A DNA stretch of 48,685 nt. Source: an uncultured Pseudomonadota bacterium (GTDB lineage: Bacteria; Pseudomonadota; Gammaproteobacteria; Xanthomonadales; Wenzhouxiangellaceae). A program made the translations under genes and the position numbers. The notes under the pieces were generated by a model. That model ran no database searches. It saw nothing but the letters and a program-made list of their open reading frames with translations, and was not told the origin of the DNA. Below are positions 9,514 through 18,936 of the stretch, piece after piece. How positions within the stretch are numbered: position 1 is the first letter of the stretch; each line of letters opens with the position of its first letter. The stretch is from contig CAKZPB010000119.1 in assembly GCA_937138395.1 (NCBI GenBank), forward strand, positions 1 through 48,685, written 5' to 3'.

Positions 9514-11012
9514 TGCTGCCCATGAAATCAATTGCTATCCAATATTGTCTGTTGCCATCACTATTGCTGGCCTGTTTTGGTGCGGCCGTGCAGGCTGACA
9601 CGCTGATCATTCCACAGCCAGATCAGGTGCGCGAGGCCATGCGCGAATATGTCGATGAATCAAAATTAGCACCCGGCGTCGTGGTCGGACTGATCGACAA
9701 TGGGCGACGTGCGGTTTACAGCTATGGCATATCAGGCCGCGACGAGCTTGCGCTGGATCAGGACACGCTGTTTGAAATTGGTTCCATCAGCAAGGTGTTT
9801 ACCGGCTTGCTGTTGGCTGAAATGGCCCTGAACGGCGAAGTGGACTACAGCGATACAGTGGCCGAACTCGCGCCCGATGAGTATTCGTTCAGCGAGCGCG
9901 TAGGCGCGATCACATTGGAGCAGCTGGTAGCCCATACGTCCGGACTGCCGCGCCTGGCCATGGATCCTGGACCGGTCATGCGCGGCTTGTTTACCGATGA
10001 CCCCTATGCAGGGTCTACGCCAGAGGAGATCTTTCAATCGGTTGCTTTTCTAAGCGATGATCGACTGAGTGCCGAAGGGGCGTTTGCCTATTCCAATCTT
10101 GGCTATGGCTTATTGAGCCAGCTGTTGGCCGGGGTGTCAGGACAGGATTTTGATACGCTGCTGACCGAACGGGTGCTGGTGCCGCTGCAGCTTGACGGTA
10201 TGGCCCTGGGGCCTGATCGTGCAGATCCATCCTTGCTCGCGCAGGGCTTTAACCAGGGTCGGGCAGCAGCGCATTGGAATCTGGATGCCTATCTCGGAGC
10301 CGGCGGCTTGATTGCCAGCGTACGCCAGCTCCTGGATTTCATCGAAGTCAGCTTGAGCTCCGACCAAGATTTTGTTGCACAAGCGCAGCGCAGTCCGGGG
10401 CAGTCAACCGGCGAGCGCTCCAGAACGCTGGGGCTGGGTTATTCACACCGGGAAATAGCGGGTGAGCAATGGCTCTGGCATAACGGTGGTACCGGCGGAT
10501 TTCGAACCTATTTCGGCTTTGCGCCGGCCCGTGATTTCGGTATTGTCGTGTTGACCAACGGCACTGGCAATGCGGATCAGCTGGCGGACGTGCTGATTCG
10601 TTCCGAGGCATCCCCGCTCGAGCCTTATGAGTCATCCTGGTTCGGCATTGGCATGGCGTTGATGGGCATTGTGATCGCACCACTGACGCTGCTGACCGGG
10701 GTATTTGCCAAGCCCAAGGCGGCTGCAGACAGCCAGGATAAGTCGACGCGACGGCGGCCGGATCGCCTCGACTTGTTCGTGATTGTGACCGCAGCCGGCA
10801 TGTTGCTGATTGTCAGCCGATTGACTGGAGACTGGATCAGTATTCCGTTTTCGTTCTGGTGGCTGGGCCTGGTCTTGAGTATTGCAGCGGCCGTGGCGCT
10901 GTTCAGGACAAGGTTCGCCGAACGGAAATGGCGAACCGGTGGGGTATTGAGCCTGCTCGGACGATTGTTGATTACCGGGCTGTATCTGGTGATTATCGCC
11001 GCGTTTGCCTGA
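9510..11012 (+). CDS. Exported serine hydrolase (beta-lactamase class C fold) with C-terminal membrane helices
   Basis: 500 residues from ATG 9510, which overlaps the DUF2784 stop; Met at 9522 is an alternative directly before the signal peptide (Lys, hydrophobic core, cleavage after AVQA near residue 29). The catalytic S-x-x-K is Ser92-Ile-Ser-Lys95 in FEIGSISKVFTG. The second motif is YSN in FAYSNLGYGLL, and HNGGTGGF supplies the third. About 130 residues follow with four predicted transmembrane helices, so the catalytic domain is tethered to the inner membrane facing the periplasm. This fold covers esterases, D-aminopeptidases, DD-carboxypeptidases and beta-lactamases; the substrate cannot be told from sequence. 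Confidence 0.88.
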   Translation: MMLPMKSIAIQYCLLPSLLLACFGAAVQADTLIIPQPDQVREAMREYVDESKLAPGVVVGLIDNGRRAVYSYGISGRDELALDQDTLFEIGSISKVFTGLLLAEMALNGEVDYSDTVAELAPDEYSFSERVGAITLEQLVAHTSGLPRLAMDPGPVMRGLFTDDPYAGSTPEEIFQSVAFLSDDRLSAEGAFAYSNLGYGLLSQLLAGVSGQDFDTLLTERVLVPLQLDGMALGPDRADPSLLAQGFNQGRAAAHWNLDAYLGAGGLIASVRQLLDFIEVSLSSDQDFVAQAQRSPGQSTGERSRTLGLGYSHREIAGEQWLWHNGGTGGFRTYFGFAPARDFGIVVLTNGTGNADQLADVLIRSEASPLEPYESSWFGIGMALMGIVIAPLTLLTGVFAKPKAAADSQDKSTRRRPDRLDLFVIVTAAGMLLIVSRLTGDWISIPFSFWWLGLVLSIAAAVALFRTRFAERKWRTGGVLSLLGRLLITGLYLVIIAAFA

Positions 11013-11027
11013 TCGGCAAGATTCGAT

Positions 11028-11825
11028 TCAGCCCGTCGCTTTTTCGGCCTCGATCGGCTCGTCCAGAAAATCGTAGTCCCGCTCCATTCGATCCGTTCCC
11101 ATGACCTTGTCCCAGAAGCGGAAATACAGCGCGTAATTGCAGCGCACGTGTTTGTGGTGCAGATCGTGATGAGCGGCGCTAATCAGGTGCTTGCCGGGCC
11201 AGGCTCTGAGCCACCACTTCGGAAATATTTCATAGCCGGAGTGATTCAGCACGGCGCAGATCGTCATCAGCGTCAGGATGAACAGTACGGCGCCGACGTG
11301 GATCGGAATGAACAAGGCCAGCAACGGCAAAAAAAAGGCACCCAGCACCGACTCCCACGGATGGAACGAAAACGAAGCAAACGGTGTCGGCGGACGTGAT
11401 TCGTGATGCACCCGGTGCATGATCTTGAACAGCTTCTTGTGATGCATCAAGCGATGCGTCCAGTAGAAGTACGTGTCGTGCAGAAACAGGTAGATCAATA
11501 CGCTGGCCGGCACATACCAGAGTGGATAGGCATGGATGTCGGTGTAGACGGCCGTGCCGCCGGCGCGCCAGAGTTCAATGACAACCGCGGCTGGTGCTGC
11601 GTAAATGAAAGAAGACAACAACGACCAGCTGATTTCGCGGCGTACCATACCGGGCTTTGGCTGGCCTTCCATCAGCTTCATGGCGTGGACCTTGTCCTGC
11701 GACCGACCCCATAACAGCCAGTAGAACAGGCCCGAAATCATCATGTAGCGGACCGCAATGATGGCAGTCAGGCCAACAAAGGTCGTCGTCAGCAGTATTG
11801 GGTCGATAGATGAAAGCATGAACAT
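11028..11825 (-). CDS. Sterol desaturase / fatty acid hydroxylase family membrane protein
   Basis: 265 residues with several hydrophobic helices and the three-part histidine signature of membrane di-iron hydroxylases: HDTYFYWTHRLMHH, HRVHHESRPPTPF and HHDLHHKHVRCNYALYF. Such enzymes use O2 to hydroxylate or desaturate lipids (sterols, fatty acids, carotenoids, sphingoid chains) in the membrane. No sterol or carotenoid pathway gene is nearby, so the substrate is unknown. It is transcribed away from purC on the same strand, with a likely purC terminator in the gap. Met at 11819 is an alternative start. Confidence 0.92.
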   Translation of the reverse strand: MFMLSSIDPILLTTTFVGLTAIIAVRYMMISGLFYWLLWGRSQDKVHAMKLMEGQPKPGMVRREISWSLLSSFIYAAPAAVVIELWRAGGTAVYTDIHAYPLWYVPASVLIYLFLHDTYFYWTHRLMHHKKLFKIMHRVHHESRPPTPFASFSFHPWESVLGAFFLPLLALFIPIHVGAVLFILTLMTICAVLNHSGYEIFPKWWLRAWPGKHLISAAHHDLHHKHVRCNYALYFRFWDKVMGTDRMERDYDFLDEPIEAEKATG

Positions 11826-11878
11826 AATATTTTCTTTCGTGCAATCTTAGCTCAAGCTGTCGAATAGGAAGTTCACAG

Positions 11879-11902
11879 AAAAAAAAGCGCGGCCGTGCTG
11901 GA
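11879..11902 (-). terminator. Probable intrinsic terminator after purC
   Basis: On the minus strand, three bases after the purC stop codon region, a GC-rich near-palindrome (AGCACGGCCGCGCT, one internal mismatch) is followed directly by eight T residues (11886-11879). The stem is short, so efficiency is uncertain, but position and T-run fit Rho-independent termination of purC before the downstream hydroxylase gene. Confidence 0.5.
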
Positions 11903-11905
11903 AAC

Positions 11906-12802
11906 TCAGCCGATCAATCGCCGCCTGGCCTCCTGGTAGCGCTCCAGGGTCTGATCGATGATGCGCTGTGGCAAGTGCGGTCCGGGTGCGGTCTTATCCC
12001 AGTCCAGCGTTTCCAGATAGTCGCGCACGAACTGCTTGTCGAAGCTCGGTGGGCTGATGCCGAGCTGCCATTCGCTTTCCGGCCAGAAGCGCGAGGAATC
12101 GGGTGTCAGCACTTCGTCGATCAAATGCAGATGGCCGTCGTCATCGATGCCGAATTCGAACTTGGTGTCGGCGATGATAATGCCGCGATCACGCGCATAG
12201 CCACCAGCGCGCAGATAGATTGCCAGGCTGATATCGCGCACCCGGATGGCCATCTCGGTGCCAATCAGGTCTTTCATGCGCGCAAAATCGATGTTCTGAT
12301 CATGCTCACTGGCCTGTGCCTTGGTCGACGGAGTAAACACCGGCTCCGGCAGGCGGGCTGCCTGTTGCAGCCGTTCGGGTAATGCAATACCGGATATTTC
12401 ACCTGTCTGTTGATAATCTTTCCAACCGGAACCGGCCAGGTAGCCGCGCACGATGGCCTCGACCGGCAGTGGCTTCAGATGCTTGACCAACATGCTGCGC
12501 GGCGCCAGGGCTTCAGCCAGGCCCGGGTCATCGATGACGTGTTCCAGCGGATCATCGAGCAGGTGATTGCGAATCAAGTCATCGAATTGGCCGAACCAGA
12601 AGCGCGAAACAGCGCTCAATAAGGCACCTTTACCCGGAATCGGATCGGGCAAGACCACATCGAACGCGCTGAGCCGATCCGACGCGACCATCAGCAGCCG
12701 GTGTTCGTCGACTCGATAGATGTCACGTACTTTGCCCTGATGCACACGCTCAAGCGGTGGGATGGGATAATCTGAAGGGTAGTGTTCTGTTGTTTGTGTC
12801 AC
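11906..12802 (-). CDS. purC: Phosphoribosylaminoimidazole-succinocarboxamide synthase
   Basis: 298 residues from GTG 12802. The enzyme joins CAIR and aspartate with ATP in purine synthesis. Motifs: [13 protein letters not shown] (nucleotide-binding strand), [21 protein letters not shown], the [14 protein letters not shown] segment, and [15 protein letters not shown]. The length fits the longer PurC form found in xanthomonads and yeast. An in-frame TTG lies at 12868, but a TATAAT box for this strand occurs inside that extension (12847-12842), so the GTG after it is preferred. No strong ribosome site is visible before either. A likely terminator follows the stop. Confidence 0.93.
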   Translation of the reverse strand: MTQTTEHYPSDYPIPPLERVHQGKVRDIYRVDEHRLLMVASDRLSAFDVVLPDPIPGKGALLSAVSRFWFGQFDDLIRNHLLDDPLEHVIDDPGLAEALAPRSMLVKHLKPLPVEAIVRGYLAGSGWKDYQQTGEISGIALPERLQQAARLPEPVFTPSTKAQASEHDQNIDFARMKDLIGTEMAIRVRDISLAIYLRAGGYARDRGIIIADTKFEFGIDDDGHLHLIDEVLTPDSSRFWPESEWQLGISPPSFDKQFVRDYLETLDWDKTAPGPHLPQRIIDQTLERYQEARRRLIG

Positions 12803-12820
12803 GGGACGGCCAGTCGTGCG

Positions 12821-12849
12821 TTCAGTGGGAATTGAGCAATGATTATAAA
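12821..12849 (+). promoter_or_regulatory. Candidate sigma-70 promoter for rpe-trp genes
   Basis: TTCAGT (12821-12826), 17-base spacer, TATAAA (12844-12849). This would start RNA about 30 bases before the rpe ATG. The -35 box is weak. The -10 shares its TTATAA core with a TATAAT read on the opposite strand for purC. Confidence 0.4.
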
Positions 12850-12870
12850 GTGCATTGAAACCAGCCAATA
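12842..12870 (-). promoter_or_regulatory. Candidate sigma-70 promoter for purC
   Basis: A perfect TATAAT on the minus strand (12847-12842). The best -35 match is TTGGCT (12868-12863) at a short 15-base spacing. The RNA start would fall near 12835, about 30 bases before the preferred GTG start of purC. No purine-repressor (PurR) box is recognisable here. Confidence 0.45.
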
Positions 12871-12885
12871 CAGGAATGATTTGAC

Positions 12886-13554
12886 ATGACGCAACCTTTG
12901 GTCATTGCGCCCTCCATATTGTCAGCCGACTTTGCCAGACTGGGGGAGGATGTGGAACAGGTGCTCGAAGCCGGCGCCGACTGGGTGCATTTCGACGTAA
13001 TGGACAATCACTACGTGCCGAATCTGACCATTGGCCCGATGGTATGCGAGGCGCTTCGGAACTATGGCATTACCGCACCGATTGATGTTCACCTGATGGT
13101 CAAGCCGGTCGATCGGATCATCCCTGATTTTGCAGCTGCCGGGGCCAGTGTCATCAGTATCCATCCGGAATCCACCGAGCACGTGGACCGAACGCTGGGT
13201 TTGATCCGCGAATCGGGCTGCAAGGCCGGTCTGGTGTTCAATCCGGCGACACCACTGGATGTACTGCACTGGGTCATTGACAAGGTGGATCTGGTACTGA
13301 TCATGTCGGTCAACCCCGGCTTTGGCGGCCAGTCATTCATCCCGTCTTCGCTGGAAAAGCTGCGCCAGGCGCGAACCATGATCGAACAGTCCGGATTCCC
13401 GATTCGCCTGGAGGTGGATGGCGGCGTAAAGACGGATAATGCCGGTGACATCATCCAGGCTGGAGCGGATACATTGGTTGCCGGCTCTGCCATTTTCAAC
13501 GCCGAAAACTATCGTCAGGTGATCGAGCAGATGCGCAGTGCAGGCAGCGTCTGA
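12886..13554 (+). CDS. rpe: Ribulose-phosphate 3-epimerase
   Basis: 222 residues, a TIM-barrel enzyme interconverting ribulose-5-phosphate and xylulose-5-phosphate in the pentose phosphate pathway. Family motifs are clear: [16 protein letters not shown] with the catalytic Asp, [19 protein letters not shown] (metal His and Asp), [26 protein letters not shown] and [10 protein letters not shown] (second catalytic Asp). AGGA sits ten bases before the ATG. It heads the tryptophan block, as in pseudomonads, but the gph phosphatase gene that usually lies between rpe and trpE there is absent. Confidence 0.97.
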   Translation: MTQPLVIAPSILSADFARLGEDVEQVLEAGADWVHFDVMDNHYVPNLTIGPMVCEALRNYGITAPIDVHLMVKPVDRIIPDFAAAGASVISIHPESTEHVDRTLGLIRESGCKAGLVFNPATPLDVLHWVIDKVDLVLIMSVNPGFGGQSFIPSSLEKLRQARTMIEQSGFPIRLEVDGGVKTDNAGDIIQAGADTLVAGSAIFNAENYRQVIEQMRSAGSV

Positions 13555-13580
13555 ACTCGGCCGCTCGTTTGTTCTGCTAA

Positions 13581-15071
13581 TTGATCAAAGACCCCGTGGA
13601 TCGCACTCACTTCAACCAGCATGTTGCTGACGGCTATAACCGGATTCCGGTCTGGCGTTCGGTTGCGGCGGATCTGGATACGCCGCTGTCGGTCTACCTG
13701 AAGCTGGTCGACGGACCCAATGCCTTTCTGCTCGAATCGGTCGAGGGCGGCGAAAACTGGGGTCGGTATTCCATCATCGGGTTGCCGTGCGCACGCGTGT
13801 ACAGCGTACAGGGCCGTCAACTGGATATCCTGGATCACGGGCGGCTCATCGAATCCAGATACGACGTCGATCCGCTGACTGAAATCGAGCAGATACGCCG
13901 GGAGGTGCGCGCCCCGGAGCTGCCGGAACTGCCCAAGTTTCTGGGCGGCCTGGTCGGCTATTTCGGCTATGAGACCGTTGCGTTGATCGAGCCCCGGCTG
14001 GATTTTTCAGACAATGCGGACCTGCTCGGCATCCCCGACATTCTGCTGTTGGAGGTCGATGAATTGGCCGTGTTCGATAACTTGAGCGGGCGTCTGTTCC
14101 TGGTCGTTCACGCCAGTCCGGACCAGGACGATGCATGGGAACAGACCAATCGCCGCCTGGACCAGTTGGTTCATCGTCTACGCTCGGGCTCACCCGGCTA
14201 TCCGGCGCCGATTTCACTGCCCATTCCGCAGGAGGACGATTTCCACTTCGGTTTTGCGCAGCGTGATTTCGAGCGCGCCGTCGGTCGAATCAAGGAGTAC
14301 ATCCTGGCTGGTGACGCCATGCAAGTGGTGCTGAGCCAGCGCATGAGTGTCGATCTGGCCGCTCGACCGATCGATGTCTACCGTGCCCTGCGTGCGCTGA
14401 ATCCTTCGCCGTACATGTATTTCTTCGATTTTCAGCAATTTCAGGTTGTCGGTTCTTCGCCGGAAGTGCTCGTGCGCATCCAGGACGGTCAGGCGCTGGT
14501 ACGACCGATTGCCGGCACGCGCCATCGCGGCGCGGACGAAGCAGAGGATCGAGCGCTCGAGCAGGAACTGCTGGAAGATCCAAAAGAACTGGCTGAGCAC
14601 CTGATGCTGATCGACCTGGGCCGCAACGATATCGGTCGTATCGCCGAGATCGGCACGGTCGAGCTGACCGATCAAATGGTGATCGAGCGCTATTCTCACG
14701 TCATGCATATCGTCAGCCAGGTGCGCGGACGCCTGCAGTCGGGCATGAGTCCGATCGATGTGCTCAGGGCAACGTTCCCTGCAGGAACCCTGTCCGGTGC
14801 GCCCAAGGTCAGAGCCATGGAAATCATCTCCGAGCTGGAACCGGTCCGGCGCGGTATTTATGCCGGTGCCGTGGGTTGGATGAATTGGCATGGCGACGCG
14901 GACTGGGCGATTGCCATCCGCACAGCCCTGGTCGCCGAAGGCCGGATTCACCTTCAGGCCGGCGCTGGCATCGTCGCCGATTCAGATCCGTCCCGCGAGT
15001 GGGAGGAGACCATGAACAAGGGTCGAGCCCTGATCCGTGCCATCGCCGAGGCCAGTAGAGGTATTGAATGA
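13581..15071 (+). CDS. trpE: Anthranilate synthase component I
   Basis: 496 residues from TTG 13581; GTG 13596 is an alternative and neither has a good ribosome site. It converts chorismate to anthranilate using ammonia supplied by TrpG. The feedback motif FLLESVEGG near residue 50 suggests tryptophan inhibition. The chorismate-binding half contains [51 protein letters not shown] and [19 protein letters not shown], all characteristic of TrpE rather than isochorismate synthase. Its stop overlaps the trpG start (ATGA at 15068-15071). Confidence 0.96.
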   Translation: MIKDPVDRTHFNQHVADGYNRIPVWRSVAADLDTPLSVYLKLVDGPNAFLLESVEGGENWGRYSIIGLPCARVYSVQGRQLDILDHGRLIESRYDVDPLTEIEQIRREVRAPELPELPKFLGGLVGYFGYETVALIEPRLDFSDNADLLGIPDILLLEVDELAVFDNLSGRLFLVVHASPDQDDAWEQTNRRLDQLVHRLRSGSPGYPAPISLPIPQEDDFHFGFAQRDFERAVGRIKEYILAGDAMQVVLSQRMSVDLAARPIDVYRALRALNPSPYMYFFDFQQFQVVGSSPEVLVRIQDGQALVRPIAGTRHRGADEAEDRALEQELLEDPKELAEHLMLIDLGRNDIGRIAEIGTVELTDQMVIERYSHVMHIVSQVRGRLQSGMSPIDVLRATFPAGTLSGAPKVRAMEIISELEPVRRGIYAGAVGWMNWHGDADWAIAIRTALVAEGRIHLQAGAGIVADSDPSREWEETMNKGRALIRAIAEASRGIE

Positions 15072-15670
15072 AGCTGTTGATGATTGATAACTACGACTCC
15101 TTCACCTACAACCTGGTGCAGTACCTCGGGGAACTTGGCGCCGAGGTCGTCACGCGGCGCAATGATGCGATCGACCTGGCCGGCATCAATGATCTGGCCC
15201 CCGACGGCATCATCCTGTCGCCGGGGCCGTGTACGCCGAACGAAGCCGGAATCTGTCTGGATGTGGTCACAGAATTAGGCGGCCAGCGCCCGATTCTGGG
15301 TGTTTGCCTGGGTCATCAGGCGATTGGCCAGGCACTGGGCGGCAAGGTCGTGCGCGCCGCCCAGGTAATGCACGGCAAGACCTCGCTGATGCATCACCAC
15401 AGCGAAGGGGTGTTCAGCGGCCTGGATAATCCATTCGAGGCCACGCGCTATCATTCGCTGATCGTCGAACGAGACAGCCTGCCGGACAGCCTGATCGAAA
15501 CGGCCTGGACCGCGACCAACGATGCCGAACCCGATCAGCGTGATGAAATCATGGGGTTTCGACATCGGGACTGGCTGATGGAGGGCGTTCAGTTTCACCC
15601 TGAATCCATTCTGACTCGGCATGGCCACGATTTGCTTGCCAACTTCATGAACCAGATCAAGCAATCTTAA
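15068..15670 (+). CDS. trpG: Anthranilate synthase glutamine amidotransferase component
   Basis: 200 residues, class I glutamine amidotransferase. The nucleophile is Cys80 in [11 protein letters not shown], and the His-x-Glu pair is in [11 protein letters not shown] near the end. [12 protein letters not shown] (51-61) forms the oxyanion region. It hydrolyses glutamine to feed ammonia to TrpE, and is coupled to trpE by a 4-base overlap. PabA has a near-identical fold, so the same protein may also serve p-aminobenzoate synthesis; no second amidotransferase is visible here to settle that. Confidence 0.95.
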   Translation: MKLLMIDNYDSFTYNLVQYLGELGAEVVTRRNDAIDLAGINDLAPDGIILSPGPCTPNEAGICLDVVTELGGQRPILGVCLGHQAIGQALGGKVVRAAQVMHGKTSLMHHHSEGVFSGLDNPFEATRYHSLIVERDSLPDSLIETAWTATNDAEPDQRDEIMGFRHRDWLMEGVQFHPESILTRHGHDLLANFMNQIKQS

Positions 15671-15689
15671 TTCTATTAAAAACAATACT

Positions 15690-16706
15690 ATGGAAGCTAT
15701 ACATCAGGCGATTTATCACGTTTCTCAGGCCAAAGATCTGAGCCCCGGATTGATGGCTGACACCATGCGCGAGATCATGTCGGGACAGGCCACCAGCGCA
15801 CAGATCGCCGGCCTGCTGGTCGGCCTTTCGGCCAAGGGCGAGACGGTCGATGAAATCGTGGCCGCTGCACAGGTCATGCGTGAACTGGCCAGCCCCCTGA
15901 CCGGTCTCGAGCAACCGCTGACCGATATCGTCGGTACGGGCGGCGACGGCGCCTCGTTATTCAATGTGTCGACCGCAGCTTCATTTGTTGCAGCGGCTGG
16001 CGGCGCCCGCATCGCCAAACACGGCAATCGCTCGGTATCGAGCAAGTCCGGCGCGGCCGATGTGCTCGAGGCGGCCGGAGTGCGCCTGGACCTGCCAGCG
16101 GATAAGCTGCAGGCGGCAGTGAACTCCATCGGCATCGGCTTTCTGTTTGCGCCGATGCATCATTCGGCCATGCGCCACGCGGTGGAGCCGCGTCGTGATC
16201 TGGGTATTCGAACCCTGTTCAACCTGCTTGGGCCAATGACCAACCCGGCCAGTGCCAGCCGGCAGGTGTTGGGCGTGTATGACCGCAAGTGGATTCGACC
16301 GCTGGCCGAAGCGCTGGCTGAACTCGGGAGTGAGCACGTTTTGGTCATCCACTCGCGCGACGGCCTGGATGAATTCTCGATTGCAGCGCCCACGGACGTG
16401 GCTGAACTCCACAACGGGCAGGTCAGCGAATGGGTCCTGGAGCCTGCAGAACTCGATCTTTCCGGTTCACTGGAAGGATTGCAGGTTGCCGATGCCACGC
16501 AAAGCCTGGGTATGATTCGGTCGGCGCTGTCCGGCCAGCCAGGCCCGGCCGCGGACATGATTGCGATGAATGCCGGCGCTGCACTGTACGTGGCTGGAGT
16601 AGCCGATTGCCTGCGTTCAGGCGTGGTCCTCGCACAACAGGTGCTGGCCGAAGGCCGCGCGCTGAAGATGCTGCAGGCCTATGCCGATTGGAGCCAGACG
16701 GAATGA
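15690..16706 (+). CDS. trpD: Anthranilate phosphoribosyltransferase
   Basis: 338 residues. It transfers phosphoribose from PRPP to anthranilate, step two of tryptophan synthesis. The PRPP-binding DIVGTGGDGASLFNVSTAASFVAA motif begins near residue 80, KHGNRSVSSKSGAADVLEA follows (anthranilate site), and LGPMTNPA marks the hinge. It starts 19 bases after trpG, without an obvious ribosome site, and its stop overlaps the trpC start, so translation of the block is probably coupled. Confidence 0.96.
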   Translation: MEAIHQAIYHVSQAKDLSPGLMADTMREIMSGQATSAQIAGLLVGLSAKGETVDEIVAAAQVMRELASPLTGLEQPLTDIVGTGGDGASLFNVSTAASFVAAAGGARIAKHGNRSVSSKSGAADVLEAAGVRLDLPADKLQAAVNSIGIGFLFAPMHHSAMRHAVEPRRDLGIRTLFNLLGPMTNPASASRQVLGVYDRKWIRPLAEALAELGSEHVLVIHSRDGLDEFSIAAPTDVAELHNGQVSEWVLEPAELDLSGSLEGLQVADATQSLGMIRSALSGQPGPAADMIAMNAGAALYVAGVADCLRSGVVLAQQVLAEGRALKMLQAYADWSQTE

Positions 16707-17500
16707 ATACGCCGTCTGTACTGCAGAAGATCATCAAGACCAAGCAGCACGAAGTGGCCCGGCGGCGTCAGTCGCATCCGATCGAGCAGCTGCAGCGTCA
16801 ATGCGAATCCATGTCTGCGGCACGAGACTTTCATGCGGCCCTTGCCGATCGCGTGGCCAGGCAGGAACCGGCCGTCATCGCCGAATTCAAGCGCGCTTCG
16901 CCTTCGGCCGGCTGGATCCATCAGCATGCCGACCCGGCAGAAGTTGCGCAGTACTACGCGCAGGGTGGGGCAGCCTGCCTGTCGGTGCTGACCGACGCCG
17001 AGTACTTTCGCGGCTCCGAGCAGGATTTGTTGGATGCGCGGGCCGCGTGTGAGCTGCCGGTGATTCGAAAGGATTTCATCATCGATCCATACCAAGTCTA
17101 CGAAACGCGGGCGCTGGGCGCCGATGCCATACTGTTGATCGTGGCCGCGTTGGACGATGAGCAATTGAATGCGCTATCGGAATTGGCGCACACGCTGGGG
17201 CTGGCTGTGCTGGTGGAAGTGCACGATGAACCTGAATTACGCCGTGCGCTTCAGGTGCCCGGCCAATTGGTCGGCATCAATAACCGCGATCTGCATCGCT
17301 TCGTGACCGACTTGAATACCACCCTGCAACTGGCACCAATGGTACCGGGCGACCGTCTCGTGGTTTCAGAGAGCGGCATTCATTCACATCAGGACATCGA
17401 GCAACTCCAGGTCGCGGGCATCAATGCGTTTTTGATCGGCGAGTCGCTGATGCGACAATCGGGCCCAGGGACAGCGCTGAAAGCATTGCTTACAGGCTGA
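16703..17500 (+). CDS. trpC: Indole-3-glycerol-phosphate synthase
   Basis: 265 residues from ATG 16703, which overlaps the trpD stop (ATGA); the frame is open further upstream, but that part is a shadow of trpD. The TIM-barrel enzyme closes the indole ring by decarboxylation. Motifs include the VIAEFKRASPSAGWI strand with the catalytic Lys, LSVLTDAEYFRGS, VIRKDFIIDPYQV (second catalytic Lys), LVGINNRDLHRF and VSESGIHS. It is monofunctional; no TrpF domain is fused. trpF, trpB and trpA are not in the window. Confidence 0.96.
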   Translation: MNTPSVLQKIIKTKQHEVARRRQSHPIEQLQRQCESMSAARDFHAALADRVARQEPAVIAEFKRASPSAGWIHQHADPAEVAQYYAQGGAACLSVLTDAEYFRGSEQDLLDARAACELPVIRKDFIIDPYQVYETRALGADAILLIVAALDDEQLNALSELAHTLGLAVLVEVHDEPELRRALQVPGQLVGINNRDLHRFVTDLNTTLQLAPMVPGDRLVVSESGIHSHQDIEQLQVAGINAFLIGESLMRQSGPGTALKALLTG

Positions 17501-17518
17501 TGCGTTGCGAGCTCCAGC

Positions 17519-17547
17519 AAGACCCAGTCGATTCGCTCGTTTATACT
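17519..17547 (+). promoter_or_regulatory. Weak candidate promoter before the YghO-like gene
   Basis: AAGACC (17519-17524), 17-base spacer, TATACT (17542-17547), 33 bases before the ATG at 17581. The -10 is good and the -35 poor. If real, it lets the acyltransferase-like gene be expressed apart from trpC. Confidence 0.3.
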
Positions 17548-17580
17548 TTTGACCGCAACGCTGCATCCACGAGCAAATAG

Positions 17581-18705
17581 ATGACGATTCAGATTCGCAC
17601 CGTAACCACCGACCGAGACCGGATGCAGTGGATCGATTTTCCGTATCGCTTGTACCACAAAGTACCGAACTTCATTCCTCAACTGCGTCGTGAACAGCGC
17701 GTGTTTTTTGATCCTCAGCGCAATCCCGGTTTCGATACTGCCAAAACCCTGTTTTTACTGGCAGAACTGGATGGTAAAGTCGTCGGCCGCATCTGCGCCA
17801 TTATCAATGCGCTGGAATGCGAAAAACTGGGTCATAAACGCGGCCGATTCGGCTGGTTTGAAAGCATCGATGACCAAGCTGTGGCATCGGCACTGCTGGA
17901 TGCGGTTCATGGGTGGTTGCAGCAACAGCAGTGTGTGGAAATGACCGGCCCACATGGCTTTACGGATCTTGATATCGAAGGCATCTTGATCGATGGGTTT
18001 GATGCGCTGCCTACCATCAACGGATCGTATAACTTTCCCTACTATTCAACGCTGCTCGAAGCCTATGGACTGGAAAAGGACGTTGACTACCTGGATTTTC
18101 GCGCGGTCGTACCGGATCGTCTGCCGCTGTTCGAGAAACTCCGCAAGCGCTTTGCCGGCAGCGAATACCAGGTATTGACCTGTTCCAGCCGGAAGGAGCT
18201 GAAACAGCACCTGGATGATATCTGGCGGTTATTGGAAGAAAGTTTTGAACCGCTGTATGGCGTCGTCCCGTTGACCGCCGAGCAGCGCGCGTTCTACACC
18301 GACGCTTACTTCGATTTTCTCGACCCTGATTTTGTCAAGCTGATTGTTCGCCCCGGCACTGGGCTGGTCGCCTTCATGATCGGTATCCCGAGCCTGAGCA
18401 GGGCTTTTCAAAAAGCCAATGGACGGTTGTACCCCTTTGGTTTTCTGCATGTTCTGAAGGCCTTCCGAAAACCGGAAACCGTGGATTTTCTGCTGGCCGG
18501 CGCGCGCCCAGGAGAACCAACCACCACGCTGACGGCGCTGGGCATGATTGCCATGTTCGACACGCTGCGTGATCGGGGGGTCCAATTCATCGAGACCAAT
18601 CACGAGCTCGAAGAAAACAAGACCGTGCACCAGCTATGGTCAAAGCTGGATCGACTTGCAGTGCGACGCTCACGAATTTACCGGATGGATTTAGCACAAC
18701 CATGA
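17581..18705 (+). CDS. YghO-like GNAT-fold protein
   Basis: 374 residues, no signal peptide or membrane segment. The N-terminal region (MTIQIRTVTTDRDRMQWIDFP) and the FLLAELDGKVVGRICAI strand resemble the acetyl-CoA-binding half of GNAT acyltransferases. TGPHGFTDLDIEGILIDGF and the PTINGSYNFPYY stretch are typical of the larger YghO-type family, for which I know no established substrate. It follows trpC by 80 bases and is probably not part of tryptophan synthesis. The family call is moderate; the reaction is unknown. Confidence 0.72.
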   Translation: MTIQIRTVTTDRDRMQWIDFPYRLYHKVPNFIPQLRREQRVFFDPQRNPGFDTAKTLFLLAELDGKVVGRICAIINALECEKLGHKRGRFGWFESIDDQAVASALLDAVHGWLQQQQCVEMTGPHGFTDLDIEGILIDGFDALPTINGSYNFPYYSTLLEAYGLEKDVDYLDFRAVVPDRLPLFEKLRKRFAGSEYQVLTCSSRKELKQHLDDIWRLLEESFEPLYGVVPLTAEQRAFYTDAYFDFLDPDFVKLIVRPGTGLVAFMIGIPSLSRAFQKANGRLYPFGFLHVLKAFRKPETVDFLLAGARPGEPTTTLTALGMIAMFDTLRDRGVQFIETNHELEENKTVHQLWSKLDRLAVRRSRIYRMDLAQP

Positions 18706-18936
18706 TCCGTGGTTGAAGGTCAACGCGTTGAGTAGCGAAGCATTACCAGCTGACCATCCAATGGTGCTGTGCATGCACGATCGTCTTGGCGATGATCAGC
18801 GCTCCCTTCGGTAATCAGGTCACCCTGGTGGCTGTATCGGGGTTCGGACGACTAGAATCCAATGGCTGCCTGGGGCTGAGGCTGGGTGGCTTTTCCTGGT
18901 AATCGACCACCAAGGCGCTTACACTGGCTGCAACTG

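Noticed and set aside
14214-14951. 245-codon open frame opposite trpE
   Set aside because: Antisense shadow; trpE is unambiguous on the plus strand.
18769-18778. Ten-base palindrome GTGCATGCAC in the lipase upstream region
   Set aside because: Short, isolated and expected by chance in a window this size; no promoter placed near it.
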